Shown here piece by piece: positions 55,951-64,000 of a stretch of DNA of 64,000 nucleotides. Under the pieces are notes generated by a model, which was given only the letters and a program-made list of their open reading frames with translations, was not told where the DNA came from and ran no database searches. The position numbers were made by a program, and so were the translations under genes. This DNA comes from Alphaproteobacteria bacterium (GTDB lineage: Bacteria; Pseudomonadota; Alphaproteobacteria; Caedimonadales; UBA9215), in NCBI GenBank assembly GCA_009993885.1, contig JAACSN010000009.1, positions 37,389 to 101,388 of the forward strand. Reading direction: 5' to 3'. Position 1 is the stretch's first letter. The number at the start of each line of letters is the position of its first letter.

Positions 55951-56409
55951 CTACTTTACCTCTGTTTTAATCTCTCTCACAAACTGCTTAAAGTCGCTGG
56001 CTTCATGAAAATTCCGGTAAACCGAGGCAAACCGCACATAGGCAACGGTATCCAAATCATGGAGAGTCTCCATAACAATTTCACCGATAGTTGTGCTGGG
56101 GATTTCAATATCTCCCATCACTTCTAAACGCCGAATAATACCGTTAATGACTTTCTCGATACGGTCGTCTTCGATGGGGCGTTTATGAAGAGAAGTTTGT
56201 AAGGCGTTCTCTAATTTTTCTCGACGGAACGATTCAACGGCTCCCGATTTCTTTTTAACCTTAAGGGTTAAAAGCTGAACATGTTCAACCGTACTAAAAC
56301 GCCCTTGGCACTCTGTACAAACGCGCCGCCGCCGAATGGTCGAATTATCGTCGGCGGAACGTGAATCTTTCACAGAAGTTGTCGGATTTGCACAAAAAGG
56401 GCATTTCAT
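55951..56409 (-). CDS. nrdR: Ribonucleotide reductase repressor NrdR
   Basis: NrdR represses ribonucleotide reductase genes when deoxyribonucleotides are plentiful. The 152-residue protein has the zinc ribbon with Cys3-x2-Cys6 and Cys31-x2-Cys34, the basic patch RRRRVCTECQGRF and the ATP-cone (SFRREKLENALQTSL and onward, about residues 49-139). It lies downstream of glyA, a typical alphaproteobacterial arrangement. A target in this window is nrdJ, which has candidate NrdR boxes. Confidence 0.97.
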   Translation of the reverse strand: MKCPFCANPTTSVKDSRSADDNSTIRRRRVCTECQGRFSTVEHVQLLTLKVKKKSGAVESFRREKLENALQTSLHKRPIEDDRIEKVINGIIRRLEVMGDIEIPSTTIGEIVMETLHDLDTVAYVRFASVYRNFHEASDFKQFVREIKTEVK

Positions 56410-56434
56410 ATTTCAGGCTTCCTTAACGTCTTCT

Positions 56435-57724
56435 TTAGAAATTATCATACAACGGAAAGCGCGCACAAAGATCACTGATCTCGTCCCGAACTTTTTTCTC
56501 TGCAGTCGCCGAGTCTCCGTCACGCACACCGCGGAGCACTTCCAAAATAGCCTCCGCAATCCAAATAAATTCCTTTTCTCCCATACCCCTCGTCGTTAAG
56601 GCGGGCGAGCCTAAACGCAATCCCGAGGTTTCTTGAGGAGAACGCGGGTCATTATAGACGCTATTTTTATTGCAAGTAATACCGGCACGTTCAAGAGCAT
56701 TCGCGCCGTCCCGACCGTTGATATTAAAAGGACGCAAATCCACAAGAATCAAATGGCAATCCGTGCCGCCTGAAACAATTTCAAGTCCTCCCTCTTTTAA
56801 CGTTTTTGCAAGGATTTTAGCATTGGCAATCACAGCTGCGGCATAGATTTCAAAATCAGGCTGCAAGGCTTCTTTAAAAGCAACGGCTTTTCCTGCAATG
56901 GCGTGCATGAGAGGGCCTCCTTGGGATCCGGGAAAGACCGCTGAATTTAACTGTTTAGCTAAATCGGGACAATCGGATAGAATCATACCGCCCCTTGGAC
57001 CCCGCAACGTTTTATGGGTCGTTGTTGTCACGACATGGGCATATTTTAAAGGGTTGTCCAATTGCTTTCCGGCCACAAGACCTGCGAAATGAGCCATATC
57101 AACCCAGAAGTATGCCCCCGCTTCATCGGCTATTTTCCGAAAACGGGCAAAATCAATATTACGAGGATAAGCAGAGCCGCCCGCAATGATTAATTTAGGC
57201 TTATGCTCTCGCGCCAGAGCTTCTACTTGATCCATATCAATACAATGGTCACTTTCCCGAAGACCGTACCCGACGGCGTTAAACCACTTTCCTGAAAAGT
57301 TCACATGGGAGCCGTGGGTTAAATGCCCTCCGCTGGCAAGATCCATTCCAAGAAAGGTATCTCCCGGCTTGATCAAAGCCATAAAAACTTCGATATTGGC
57401 CTGAGATCCCGAATGAGGCTGCACATTGGCATAAGCGCAATCAAAAAGTTTACAGGCACGCTCAATGGCCAAGGTTTCGGCAATATCAACAATTTCGCAA
57501 CCGTTATAATAACGCCGTCCCGGATAACCTTCCGCATACTTGTTGGTTAGCACAGACCCTTGGGCTGCCAAAACAGCCCGTGAGGTAAAGTTCTCCGAGG
57601 CAATCATTTCAAGCTGGTTTTGCTGACGTTCCAACTCTTGCTCCAGAACTTTTGCAATTTCCGGATCCGTTGTTTGAACGAAATCTTGAGTATCTCGTGA
57701 GTAAATTGAGGCAACAGCAGTCAT
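56435..57724 (-). CDS. glyA: Serine hydroxymethyltransferase
   Basis: GlyA interconverts serine and glycine while forming methylene-tetrahydrofolate. The 429-residue pyridoxal-phosphate enzyme has [18 protein letters not shown], the PLP lysine in [16 protein letters not shown], and [19 protein letters not shown]. It is co-directional with and 25 bases upstream of nrdR, so the two probably share a transcript. Confidence 0.98.
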   Translation of the reverse strand: MTAVASIYSRDTQDFVQTTDPEIAKVLEQELERQQNQLEMIASENFTSRAVLAAQGSVLTNKYAEGYPGRRYYNGCEIVDIAETLAIERACKLFDCAYANVQPHSGSQANIEVFMALIKPGDTFLGMDLASGGHLTHGSHVNFSGKWFNAVGYGLRESDHCIDMDQVEALAREHKPKLIIAGGSAYPRNIDFARFRKIADEAGAYFWVDMAHFAGLVAGKQLDNPLKYAHVVTTTTHKTLRGPRGGMILSDCPDLAKQLNSAVFPGSQGGPLMHAIAGKAVAFKEALQPDFEIYAAAVIANAKILAKTLKEGGLEIVSGGTDCHLILVDLRPFNINGRDGANALERAGITCNKNSVYNDPRSPQETSGLRLGSPALTTRGMGEKEFIWIAEAILEVLRGVRDGDSATAEKKVRDEISDLCARFPLYDNF

Positions 57725-57938
57725 GATAGTTCCTTTCGTGATAAGAATGAGAGAGTACGAAAAAAAGATGAGGGAATATTGTAAAAAAGGAAGGGTGATA
57801 AAGAATAGTTAAAATAAAAATAGGTGTTGAAAAAAACTCTCCAATTTTAAAAGTTAGGGCAAAAGAGGTAAACTTGAAATCATCATACCCCATCTTTAAA
57901 AAAAGAAAAGCGGCTATATGAAATATCTGAAAAACAGC

Positions 57939-60077
57939 CTAGATCCGTTGAACGCTATTAATCAGTGTCGAGGCTCTTAAACAAGCAATAATATTGGTCA
58001 AGTGATCCGTATTAGTCACATCAATATCAATATTGACCTCAAAGAAATTCTCCGTGCGGTTGACAACCTTAAGGTTGGCAATGTTACCGTGGTTTTTACT
58101 AATGGTCGTCGTCAATGTTGCAAGCGCCCCTTGGCGGTTATCCATAATGACATAAAGACGTCCCACATGGGTGGTTTTTTCTTCTTGATCTGCCCAAGTT
58201 AAATCAATCCAACGCTCGGGCTCGTTAGCAAAGTTCTTAAGCATATCACAATCGTTTGTGTGGATTGTCACACCCCGCCCCGACATGATAATCCCGATAA
58301 TATGATCCCCCGGCAACGGATGACAACATCCTGCATAGTGCACGGCCATCCCCGGGATAAGCCCTCGAATAGACAAGGCGGATTTTTTATCTTTCCAAAG
58401 ATTTTTTTCGTGTTCTTCAACGGACTTAAGAGGTTTGTCTTTTTTAGCAGGCTGATAATTCGGGTAAACGGCTCGAATCACCTCTGCCGGTGTATTTAAT
58501 CCCTCCCCAAGCAAGGCGTGGAGGTCTTCCGTTGTGTTGCATTTAAAACCCTTAAGAGTCCCTTCAATTTGTTTTTCCGTATAATCGAGCTTTGCTTGCT
58601 CGAATCCTTTTTGAAGAAGACTCCGACCCAACGTAACAAATTGTCCTCGTTTTTGAGATCGAATAAACTTGCGAATATTAGCGCGAGCCTTTCCCGTCAC
58701 CACAAAACGCTCCCACGAAGGAGACGGTGTTTGAGCCTTGGCGGTTACAATATCAACCTGATCTCCGTTATGAAGAATGGTGCGCAAAGGAACCATGCGG
58801 CCGTTGATCTTGACACCCACGCAATGATCTCCGACCTTTGAGTGAATTGCATAGGCAAAATCAATGGGCGTTGCGCCTTGGGGCAAGGAAATCAAATCCC
58901 CGGCCGGCGTGAAACAAAACACTTGATCTTGAAACATTTCCAATTTGGTATGCTCGAGAAATTCTTCGGCACCCGATGTGTTCTCTAAAATTTCAAGCAA
59001 ACTCCGAAGCCAGCCATAGTCGTGGGTTTCGTTGGAATTTTGCTTATACTGCCAATGGGCAGCCACTCCCATTTCAGCAACTTCATGCATTTTTCTTGTC
59101 CGGATTTGAACCTCAATACGTTGACGATTGGGGCCGATAATAAAGGTATGAAGGGACTGATACCCGTTGGGTTTCGGGGTGCTTATATAATCTTTAAAAC
59201 GATCGGGAATAACGCGGTAAACACTATGCAAAATACCAAGAACTTTATAGCAATCCGTTACATCTGCAACGATCACACGAAAAGCCACAATATCAAGGAG
59301 CTGTTCAAGGGTGATATTCTTATGATGCATCTTGCGCCAAATGGAATAAGGGCGCTTAACACGTCCCGTAATCTCCGCCGTAACCCCTTCTTTTTTAAGG
59401 ATTTCCGTAAGTTCTTTTATAACGGGCTCAATATGGTTATCGCCGTCTTGGTGTTGCAAAAAATGAAGACGGCTCATAATCGATTCTCTGGCATCGGGAT
59501 TCAACGCCGCAAAAGCAAGATCTTCAAGCTCATCCTTGAAATGCATAATACCGATACGCTCTGCCAACGGTGCATAAATATCAAGGGTTTCCCGAGCTAT
59601 GCGGCGCCTTTTTTCCTCGCGAACGAAATCAAGGGTTCGCATGTTATGGAGACGATCTGCCAACTTAACAAGCAAAACCCGGATATCATCCGACATGGCC
59701 AACACAAGCTTTCTGAAATTCTCGGCTTGTTTTGTTTGATCGGACTGACCTTCAATTCGAGTCAACTTAGTGACTCCGTTTACCAAATTTCTAACTTCTT
59801 TGCCAAAAAGTTTTTCAATGTCCTCAAGGGTTGCGTCCGTATCTTCGACGGTATCGTGGAGTAATGCCGTAATAATAGAAGCCGTATCTAATTTCATATC
59901 GGACAAAATTCCGGCAACTTCAAGAGGATGTGAGAAATAGGGATCGCCGGAAGCTCTTTTCTGAGAGCCGTGGGCTTTCATGGCAAAAACATAAGCACGG
60001 TTAATGGCATCCTCATCCGCATTAGGATCATAGGATTTTATCTTTTCAACAAGCTCAAACTGACGAATCATTTTCAA
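57939..60077 (-). CDS. Bifunctional (p)ppGpp synthetase/hydrolase (RelA/SpoT homologue)
   Basis: Rsh makes and degrades (p)ppGpp, the stringent-response alarmone. The 712-residue protein has an intact HD hydrolase domain (YFSHPLEVAGIL, ALLHDTVEDT; about residues 30-170) and the synthetase domain (RFKDYISTPKPNGYQSLHTF; about 230-360), whose RxKD motif is that of bifunctional enzymes. These are followed by TGS (about 390-455) and C-terminal zinc-finger/ACT domains ending in ISKNHGNIANLKVVNRTENF. Both activities look intact. Confidence 0.96.
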   Translation of the reverse strand: MKMIRQFELVEKIKSYDPNADEDAINRAYVFAMKAHGSQKRASGDPYFSHPLEVAGILSDMKLDTASIITALLHDTVEDTDATLEDIEKLFGKEVRNLVNGVTKLTRIEGQSDQTKQAENFRKLVLAMSDDIRVLLVKLADRLHNMRTLDFVREEKRRRIARETLDIYAPLAERIGIMHFKDELEDLAFAALNPDARESIMSRLHFLQHQDGDNHIEPVIKELTEILKKEGVTAEITGRVKRPYSIWRKMHHKNITLEQLLDIVAFRVIVADVTDCYKVLGILHSVYRVIPDRFKDYISTPKPNGYQSLHTFIIGPNRQRIEVQIRTRKMHEVAEMGVAAHWQYKQNSNETHDYGWLRSLLEILENTSGAEEFLEHTKLEMFQDQVFCFTPAGDLISLPQGATPIDFAYAIHSKVGDHCVGVKINGRMVPLRTILHNGDQVDIVTAKAQTPSPSWERFVVTGKARANIRKFIRSQKRGQFVTLGRSLLQKGFEQAKLDYTEKQIEGTLKGFKCNTTEDLHALLGEGLNTPAEVIRAVYPNYQPAKKDKPLKSVEEHEKNLWKDKKSALSIRGLIPGMAVHYAGCCHPLPGDHIIGIIMSGRGVTIHTNDCDMLKNFANEPERWIDLTWADQEEKTTHVGRLYVIMDNRQGALATLTTTISKNHGNIANLKVVNRTENFFEVNIDIDVTNTDHLTNIIACLRASTLINSVQRI

Positions 60078-60241
60078 AATCTATTTAAATTTATTATTTT
60101 TTATAATCATTATAACAAGTTATCCCTCCGCAAACCACTCAATATTCTCTTTACCTTTTATTTGTAATTATATGATAGGATGAAAGAAGAAATAAGAAAA
60201 GAACATAAGAAAATCAATGGCCAAAGCAGGGAGGTCTATAA

Positions 60242-61273
60242 ATGAGCCAAATAGATAAATCAAGTCCCGTCATTGATAAATACCTCAAGACACCGGACGG
60301 CGCGCTTTTGCGTTATCGTCACTGGAAGCCGACCACGACATCTGACATTAAACCCCACGTTCTTTTGCTACCGGGGCGCGCAACAGCCCTTGAAAAATTA
60401 GAGTCTGCCGTTGATATTTTGAGGGAACGAGGTTATGGCGTTTGGGCTCTTGATTGGCGCGGTCAAGGCCTCTCGACAAGAGAAGCAGGCAAACGGGGCT
60501 ACATTAAAAGTTATGAAATTTATTTACAAGACCTTGACCTTTTCATTCGCAATTTTTTAAAAACAGATTACATAAAACGGCCGGTCGTAATGCTCGCCCA
60601 CTCTATGGGAGCCCACATCGGCTTGCGTTATATGGCGGAAAATCCCGACGTCCTTGACGGAGCGGTTTTGACGGCTCCCATGCTCGATATCAACACAGGG
60701 CTCTATTCTCGGCATCTTGCGCGATGGCTGTCTAATTTCATGGTTCGGTTAGGTTTTGGTAAAAGCTATGTTTATAGCCAGAAAGACTATAATCCCGTCA
60801 CCCAACCCTTTGAAGGCAATATCTTAACCCATAACCAAGAAGCCTTTTATTATCATCGCCACCTCCAAATAACAAACCCTGACATTGTGGTGGGCGGCAT
60901 TACCTTTGGATGGATTAAGGCAACCTTAGATTCCATTGAAAATCTTAATTGTCCCCCAAAGCTGGGTCGCATAAAAAGGCCTGTCAAAATTTATGCCGCA
61001 GGAGAAGAGCGCGTTGTCGATAACACGCGCATTGAACAAATTGTTGATTGGATTCCCCAATGTGAACTTGAAATTATTCAAGGAGCCCGGCACGAGCTTT
61101 TGGCAGAAGTCCCCTCCGTTAACACGCGCATTTTTAACGGCTTTGACCGCTTTGTTCAGCAAAACTTCGATCTTCCTATCATAGATCGCTCCTACAAAGA
61201 AATCACTCTTTTTCAAAAAGCCCCCCTCCAAGAACTCACCCCTATTCCCCTTTCAATCCATCCTGACAGTTAG
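60242..61273 (+). CDS. Lysophospholipase/monoacylglycerol-lipase-like alpha/beta hydrolase
   Basis: This 343-residue serine hydrolase has the nucleophile Ser121 in MLAHSMGAHIG (GxSxG type), an acid near Asp260 in ERVVDNTRIE and His near 284 in GARHELLAE. DWRGQGLS matches PldB-type and monoglyceride-lipase relatives, so lipid-ester hydrolysis is likely, though substrate is inference. GGGAGG lies before the ATG. No signal peptide is visible, so it acts in the cytoplasm or is delivered by another route. Confidence 0.9.
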   Translation: MSQIDKSSPVIDKYLKTPDGALLRYRHWKPTTTSDIKPHVLLLPGRATALEKLESAVDILRERGYGVWALDWRGQGLSTREAGKRGYIKSYEIYLQDLDLFIRNFLKTDYIKRPVVMLAHSMGAHIGLRYMAENPDVLDGAVLTAPMLDINTGLYSRHLARWLSNFMVRLGFGKSYVYSQKDYNPVTQPFEGNILTHNQEAFYYHRHLQITNPDIVVGGITFGWIKATLDSIENLNCPPKLGRIKRPVKIYAAGEERVVDNTRIEQIVDWIPQCELEIIQGARHELLAEVPSVNTRIFNGFDRFVQQNFDLPIIDRSYKEITLFQKAPLQELTPIPLSIHPDS

Positions 61274-61328
61274 AACGCTTTTCCACATCAGACTTTAAAG
61301 AAAAAGTATTGTTCAAGTGATAAACAAA

Positions 61329-61357
61329 AAAAGCCCTCCTATAACGGGAGGGCTTTT
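61329..61357. terminator. Bidirectional terminator
   Basis: AAAAGCCCTCC and GGAGGGCTTTT form an eleven-pair stem with a TATAACG loop, between the convergent hydrolase and outer-membrane protein genes. Confidence 0.85.
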
Positions 61358-61377
61358 AAAAAAATCATCATAAAAAC

Positions 61378-62106
61378 TTAGAACTTATACAAAACACCAA
61401 GCTTTGCCGTAAAGTAGTGCGGACGTACTTTGACGTCGTGTGTATCTGTTGCTGAAAACGCAGCCGGGTCACTAGGGTTATTCAAACTCTTTTTGATTGA
61501 AGGAATGTATTCATAGGAAACATCTGTGAAAACAGAAGCTTTATTGTTCATGGCATATTCAACACCAAGGGTGGGTTTAAAACCAACTTTTGTTACCGTT
61601 TTATCCGTAGATATCACAGCCGCACCAATAACTTTATTCTCTATTTTAAATTGAGAAATGCTCAGTCCTAACTTCAAGTAAGCCATCCATTGCTTTGCAA
61701 AAATATAGCCCCCCATAATTTCAGGCGTAACAGCAAATTGACGATAAAATTTTGTCGTACTAGTCGCATCAGCAAATGGGATGTCTATTACGCTTTTCAA
61801 GCTGTTTGTATCTTTCGTTAACACCACATTAAAACCGGTAACGAAGCGTTCGTTAAAAACAAAACGATATCCTCCGATAAGATCGGCAACAAACCCATGG
61901 CTACGTTTTGTTTTTTTAAAAGCACCGCTTGACTGGGGGAAACCGTCCAAAAACAAGGTATCTGTTGTCTTAGAAGATAAAGAGCTATAACCTAGAGCTG
62001 TTCCAAGAACGGCTCCCGTTTTATAATAAGAGCTCGCGGTTGCCGAAGCACAAGAAACTAAGGTGCAAAAAGCAGTTGTAAGCAGTAAGCGTTGTGTATT
62101 TTTCAT
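61378..62106 (-). CDS. Outer-membrane beta-barrel protein (OmpA/Omp25-like)
   Basis: The start at 62106 is chosen because GGAGAT lies just before it and the longer ORF would extend into the promoter. It gives 242 residues with a signal peptide (KNTQRLLLTTAFCTLVSCASATA). The mature chain has alternating polar/hydrophobic strands (GFVADLIGGYRFVFNERFVTGF, AYLKLGLSISQFKI, SVFTDVSYEYIPSI) and ends in Phe (LGVLYKF), the signal for BAM-assisted insertion. A full barrel of eight strands fits the length. It is monocistronic with a strong promoter. Confidence 0.85.
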   Translation of the reverse strand: MKNTQRLLLTTAFCTLVSCASATASSYYKTGAVLGTALGYSSLSSKTTDTLFLDGFPQSSGAFKKTKRSHGFVADLIGGYRFVFNERFVTGFNVVLTKDTNSLKSVIDIPFADATSTTKFYRQFAVTPEIMGGYIFAKQWMAYLKLGLSISQFKIENKVIGAAVISTDKTVTKVGFKPTLGVEYAMNNKASVFTDVSYEYIPSIKKSLNNPSDPAAFSATDTHDVKVRPHYFTAKLGVLYKF

Positions 62107-62135
62107 TGAAATCTCCAAAAATATATTCACTACCC

Positions 62136-62163
62136 AATATAAAAGGAAAAAGCATTCTGTCAA
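62136..62163 (-). promoter_or_regulatory. Promoter of the outer-membrane protein gene
   Basis: On the minus strand TTGACA (62163-62158) and TATATT (62141-62136) are 16 bases apart. The hexamers are close to sigma-70 consensus. The start codon lies 30 bases further on. Confidence 0.7.
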
Positions 62164-62204
62164 CGGAGAAAAAACTTAAAATACTTAACTTTTAAAGAAA
62201 ATAA

Positions 62205-62234
62205 TTGACATTAAGGACTTTTCTTTGCTAAAGA
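62205..62234 (+). promoter_or_regulatory. Promoter candidate of the tandem-repeat protein gene
   Basis: Consensus TTGACA (62205-62210) is followed after 18 bases by TAAAGA (62229-62234), a weak -10. Confidence 0.45.
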
Positions 62235-62302
62235 GAGAGGATACATTGAAGCGAATGCTTTATTATATTGATTTTTAATAACTTTATAGAGGTTTTTTGA
62301 AT

Positions 62303-64000
62303 ATGAACATCAGGAATAAAAGAATTACGTTTGCCAGCGTCTTGGCTCTACAAGCCGCCGCATTTTGTTTTGCAACAAACTCTTTTGCATGCAACAGAGT
62401 TACAATAGTAAAAAACATAACAGGTGCAAGTGAGGAAGAAGCCAAATACATTGTGCATGGAAGCGGCAATCACACAGTTATCGCCCCCGAAAAAATGTTG
62501 AATCGCCTTGCTCGTGCTGAAAAACTACACGAGTCAGGCGTTCTTGATGAATATGTTCGTGAAAGACTCGCAGGAAAAGACAAACAACAAACTGTTCTAG
62601 ATATGCGCGTTACTCATGCGCTAGACCCAGATATTCTTGACAGCCTTAATGTCGTCCAAGCCCTCTCACACAACGCCCCTGTTGTTGTACATCATGGCCT
62701 CCATGGAGACATTGATCTCGCATTTAACCGTGTATTTGCCAACCCTCTTGATATTATTGCTGATGAGCTGACAACACGTGCTCATCTTAATACCCTTCTC
62801 AATGCTGGTGTTGCGCATGGTGCAATTGATATTGCTTTGGTTCGAGGACTTCAAAATGCCGTTGTGGCAGGACATGAAGACGGTTATATCGAAGCAATCG
62901 CAGGTGGTATCGCAGCCCCAACAGCTCAACAAGCTGCTGATGCTCATGACCTAATCAATGACGGTGCTGATCCTGTTGCGAACCCGACTGCAGCTCAAAT
63001 CAACGGGTACAGACTTGCTGTCCTTGCCGGGCATCAAGCCGCTTACATTAAAGCTATTGCTGCCGGTATTGCCGCGCCAACACCTGATGATGCCTTAGAT
63101 GCTCACACTTTAATTAATGGCGGTAATGCAAATCCAAGTGTCCTTGAAATTCAAGCCGAAAATCTGCGTCGCGTCGGTAACAATGAGAACATCGTTTTCA
63201 ACCGTGTTTATACTGTTGGTGGCGCACCGTTGGTTAATGCTGATGAAGGAGATACACGTAACGCTATTAGAGCTCTTCTCGGCGCAGGTGTTCTTCCCGC
63301 AACTATTGATGCAGCCTATATGGCTGCTGCAGAACAAGCCTATCTTGCAATACATGCCGTTCATGGTGCTGTAAATGATATAAATCAAGTTATCGCTTGG
63401 GTAACTGCTGATAACGCAAACGGTGAGCAAGTTGCTCTACGGGCACACATCGCTGCCGGTGGTGATAGACTCGCTGCTTATACGGCTATCGCTGCCACAG
63501 GCCGCGTACCGAGAGATGCTGAAGTGCTGGCTTGGGTAGCTGTTGCAAATGACGGTGATCGTGTTGCTAACCGTGCTCACATCGTTGCAGGTGGCGACAG
63601 ACTCGCTGCTTATAACGCAATCCTTGCTAACCGTGCACCAACTAATGCTGAAGTGCTAGCTTGGGTAGCTGTTGCAAATGACGGTGATCGTGTTGCTAAC
63701 CGTGCTCACATCGCTGCAGGTGGTGATAGACTCGCTGCTTATAACGCAATCCTTGCTGACCGTGCACCAACCGATGCTGAAGTGCTAGCTTGGGTAGCTG
63801 TTGCAAATGACGGTGATCGTGTTGCTAACCGTGCTCACATCGCTGCAGGTGGTGATAGACTCGCTGCTTACACTGCAATCCGTGTCAATCATGCGCCGAC
63901 AAATCAACAAATTATTGATTATGTTGCTCTTAACGCCGGAAACGCTGTTGACAACCGAGGTCGTGCCTTGATCGTTCTAGACCTTGACCATACAGATGGT
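62303..64000 (+). CDS. Exported Ala-rich tandem-repeat protein (3' end beyond window)
   Basis: The ORF is open for 566 codons to the window edge. AGAGG lies ten bases before ATG 62303. Residues 1-29 are a signal peptide (RITFASVLALQAAAFCFATN, cleavage near SFA). After a unique region come two diverged units of about 53 residues (starting at 62885 and 63044, each with YIxAIAxGIAAPT). These are followed by tandem units of about 43 residues with core AEVLAWVAVANDGDRVANRA and HIAAGGDRLAAYNAI. The pattern suggests a helical solenoid. It has no recognised family. It is a candidate secreted or surface protein; its total length is unknown. Confidence 0.85.
   Translation, partial: MNIRNKRITFASVLALQAAAFCFATNSFACNRVTIVKNITGASEEEAKYIVHGSGNHTVIAPEKMLNRLARAEKLHESGVLDEYVRERLAGKDKQQTVLDMRVTHALDPDILDSLNVVQALSHNAPVVVHHGLHGDIDLAFNRVFANPLDIIADELTTRAHLNTLLNAGVAHGAIDIALVRGLQNAVVAGHEDGYIEAIAGGIAAPTAQQAADAHDLINDGADPVANPTAAQINGYRLAVLAGHQAAYIKAIAAGIAAPTPDDALDAHTLINGGNANPSVLEIQAENLRRVGNNENIVFNRVYTVGGAPLVNADEGDTRNAIRALLGAGVLPATIDAAYMAAAEQAYLAIHAVHGAVNDINQVIAWVTADNANGEQVALRAHIAAGGDRLAAYTAIAATGRVPRDAEVLAWVAVANDGDRVANRAHIVAGGDRLAAYNAILANRAPTNAEVLAWVAVANDGDRVANRAHIAAGGDRLAAYNAILADRAPTDAEVLAWVAVANDGDRVANRAHIAAGGDRLAAYTAIRVNHAPTNQQIIDYVALNAGNAVDNRGRALIVLDLDHTDG
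63383..63904 (+). repeat. Tandem coding repeats of 129 bases
   Basis: A diverged 135-base unit (63383-63517) is followed by three 129-base units (63518-63646, 63647-63775, 63776-63904). The first two of these differ at about seven positions by eye, and the third is identical to the second over its first 95 or so bases, then diverges. The phase is in frame with the host gene, so copy number can change without shifting the frame. Confidence 0.9.

Noticed and set aside
63383..63904. Regular DNA repeats that could suggest a CRISPR array
   Set aside because: There are no unique spacers between copies, the unit is 129 bases, and it is read through in frame as protein.

Overview
The window reads as a chromosomal segment of an AT-rich, host-associated alphaproteobacterium. 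Supporting genes are GapR/DUF2312 (an alphaproteobacterial hallmark), the glyA-nrdR pair, a mitochondrial-type nuoA-I cluster, an Atm1-type ABC exporter, an alphaproteobacterial FliI and a B12-dependent class II ribonucleotide reductase. A queuine-salvage gene pair, a UmuD remnant, a RhuM fragment, a HipBA module and about a dozen signal-peptide-bearing proteins (most of them orphans) fit a protist- or amoeba-associated lineage such as the Holosporales/Paracaedibacter/Odyssella group. That placement is inference from gene content; no rRNA or other phylogenetic marker was compared.

Layout. 0-5.6 kb: a secreted orphan, prfB (with its programmed +1 frameshift intact), trkA, a YdcH-like protein and two more exported orphans. 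5.7-10.1 kb: an MFS permease converging on a tight operon yhhQ-tgt-rsmE, with rpmB upstream. 10.2-15.3 kb: an exported orphan, then proC, a TetR/COQ9-like gene and a serine hydrolase in one operon, then a lone fliI. 15.5-22.4 kb: groES-groEL with a heat-shock type promoter and an intercistronic hairpin, an exported DUF2608/HAD-like protein, an SLC13-family transporter, and hipBA controlled by evenly spaced palindromes. 22.4-28.1 kb: nrdJ diverging from an Atm1-type ABC exporter, with a candidate NrdR operator pair between them. 28.2-35.5 kb: an exported methyltransferase-like protein, a SnoaL-like protein diverging from a TetR regulator, fabD-fabG, an ElaA-like acetyltransferase, a cytosolic methyltransferase, and a protein fusing a solute-binding domain to a TRIC/UPF0126 channel domain. 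35.6-43.9 kb: the respiratory complex I genes nuoABCDEFGHI. 44-50.9 kb: exported orphans, cytochrome b561, a DsbA-like thiol oxidoreductase, a long hairpin element, an ABC1/UbiB kinase, pyk and a DMT permease. 51-52.7 kb: gapR followed by a small patch of decaying or foreign-looking genes (damaged umuD, truncated rhuM, an orphan membrane-anchored protein). 52.9-64 kb: an ABC exporter with sdhE, a glutathionyl-hydroquinone reductase, glyA-nrdR, a bifunctional Rsh (p)ppGpp enzyme, a lysophospholipase-like hydrolase, an outer-membrane beta-barrel protein, and a secreted tandem-repeat protein that runs off the window end.

How the genes work together. NrdR (55.9 kb) probably represses nrdJ (22.4 kb) through the paired boxes upstream of it. 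YhhQ probably imports queuine for the overlapping tgt, whose substrate pocket carries a Gly where preQ1-specific bacterial enzymes have Val. HipB probably represses its own operon through operators that bracket the promoter. Complex I, SdhE, cytochrome b561 and UbiB-type functions indicate aerobic respiration. No integrase, transposase, CRISPR array, rRNA or tRNA gene was recognised, and no gene-free stretch exceeds about 300 bases.
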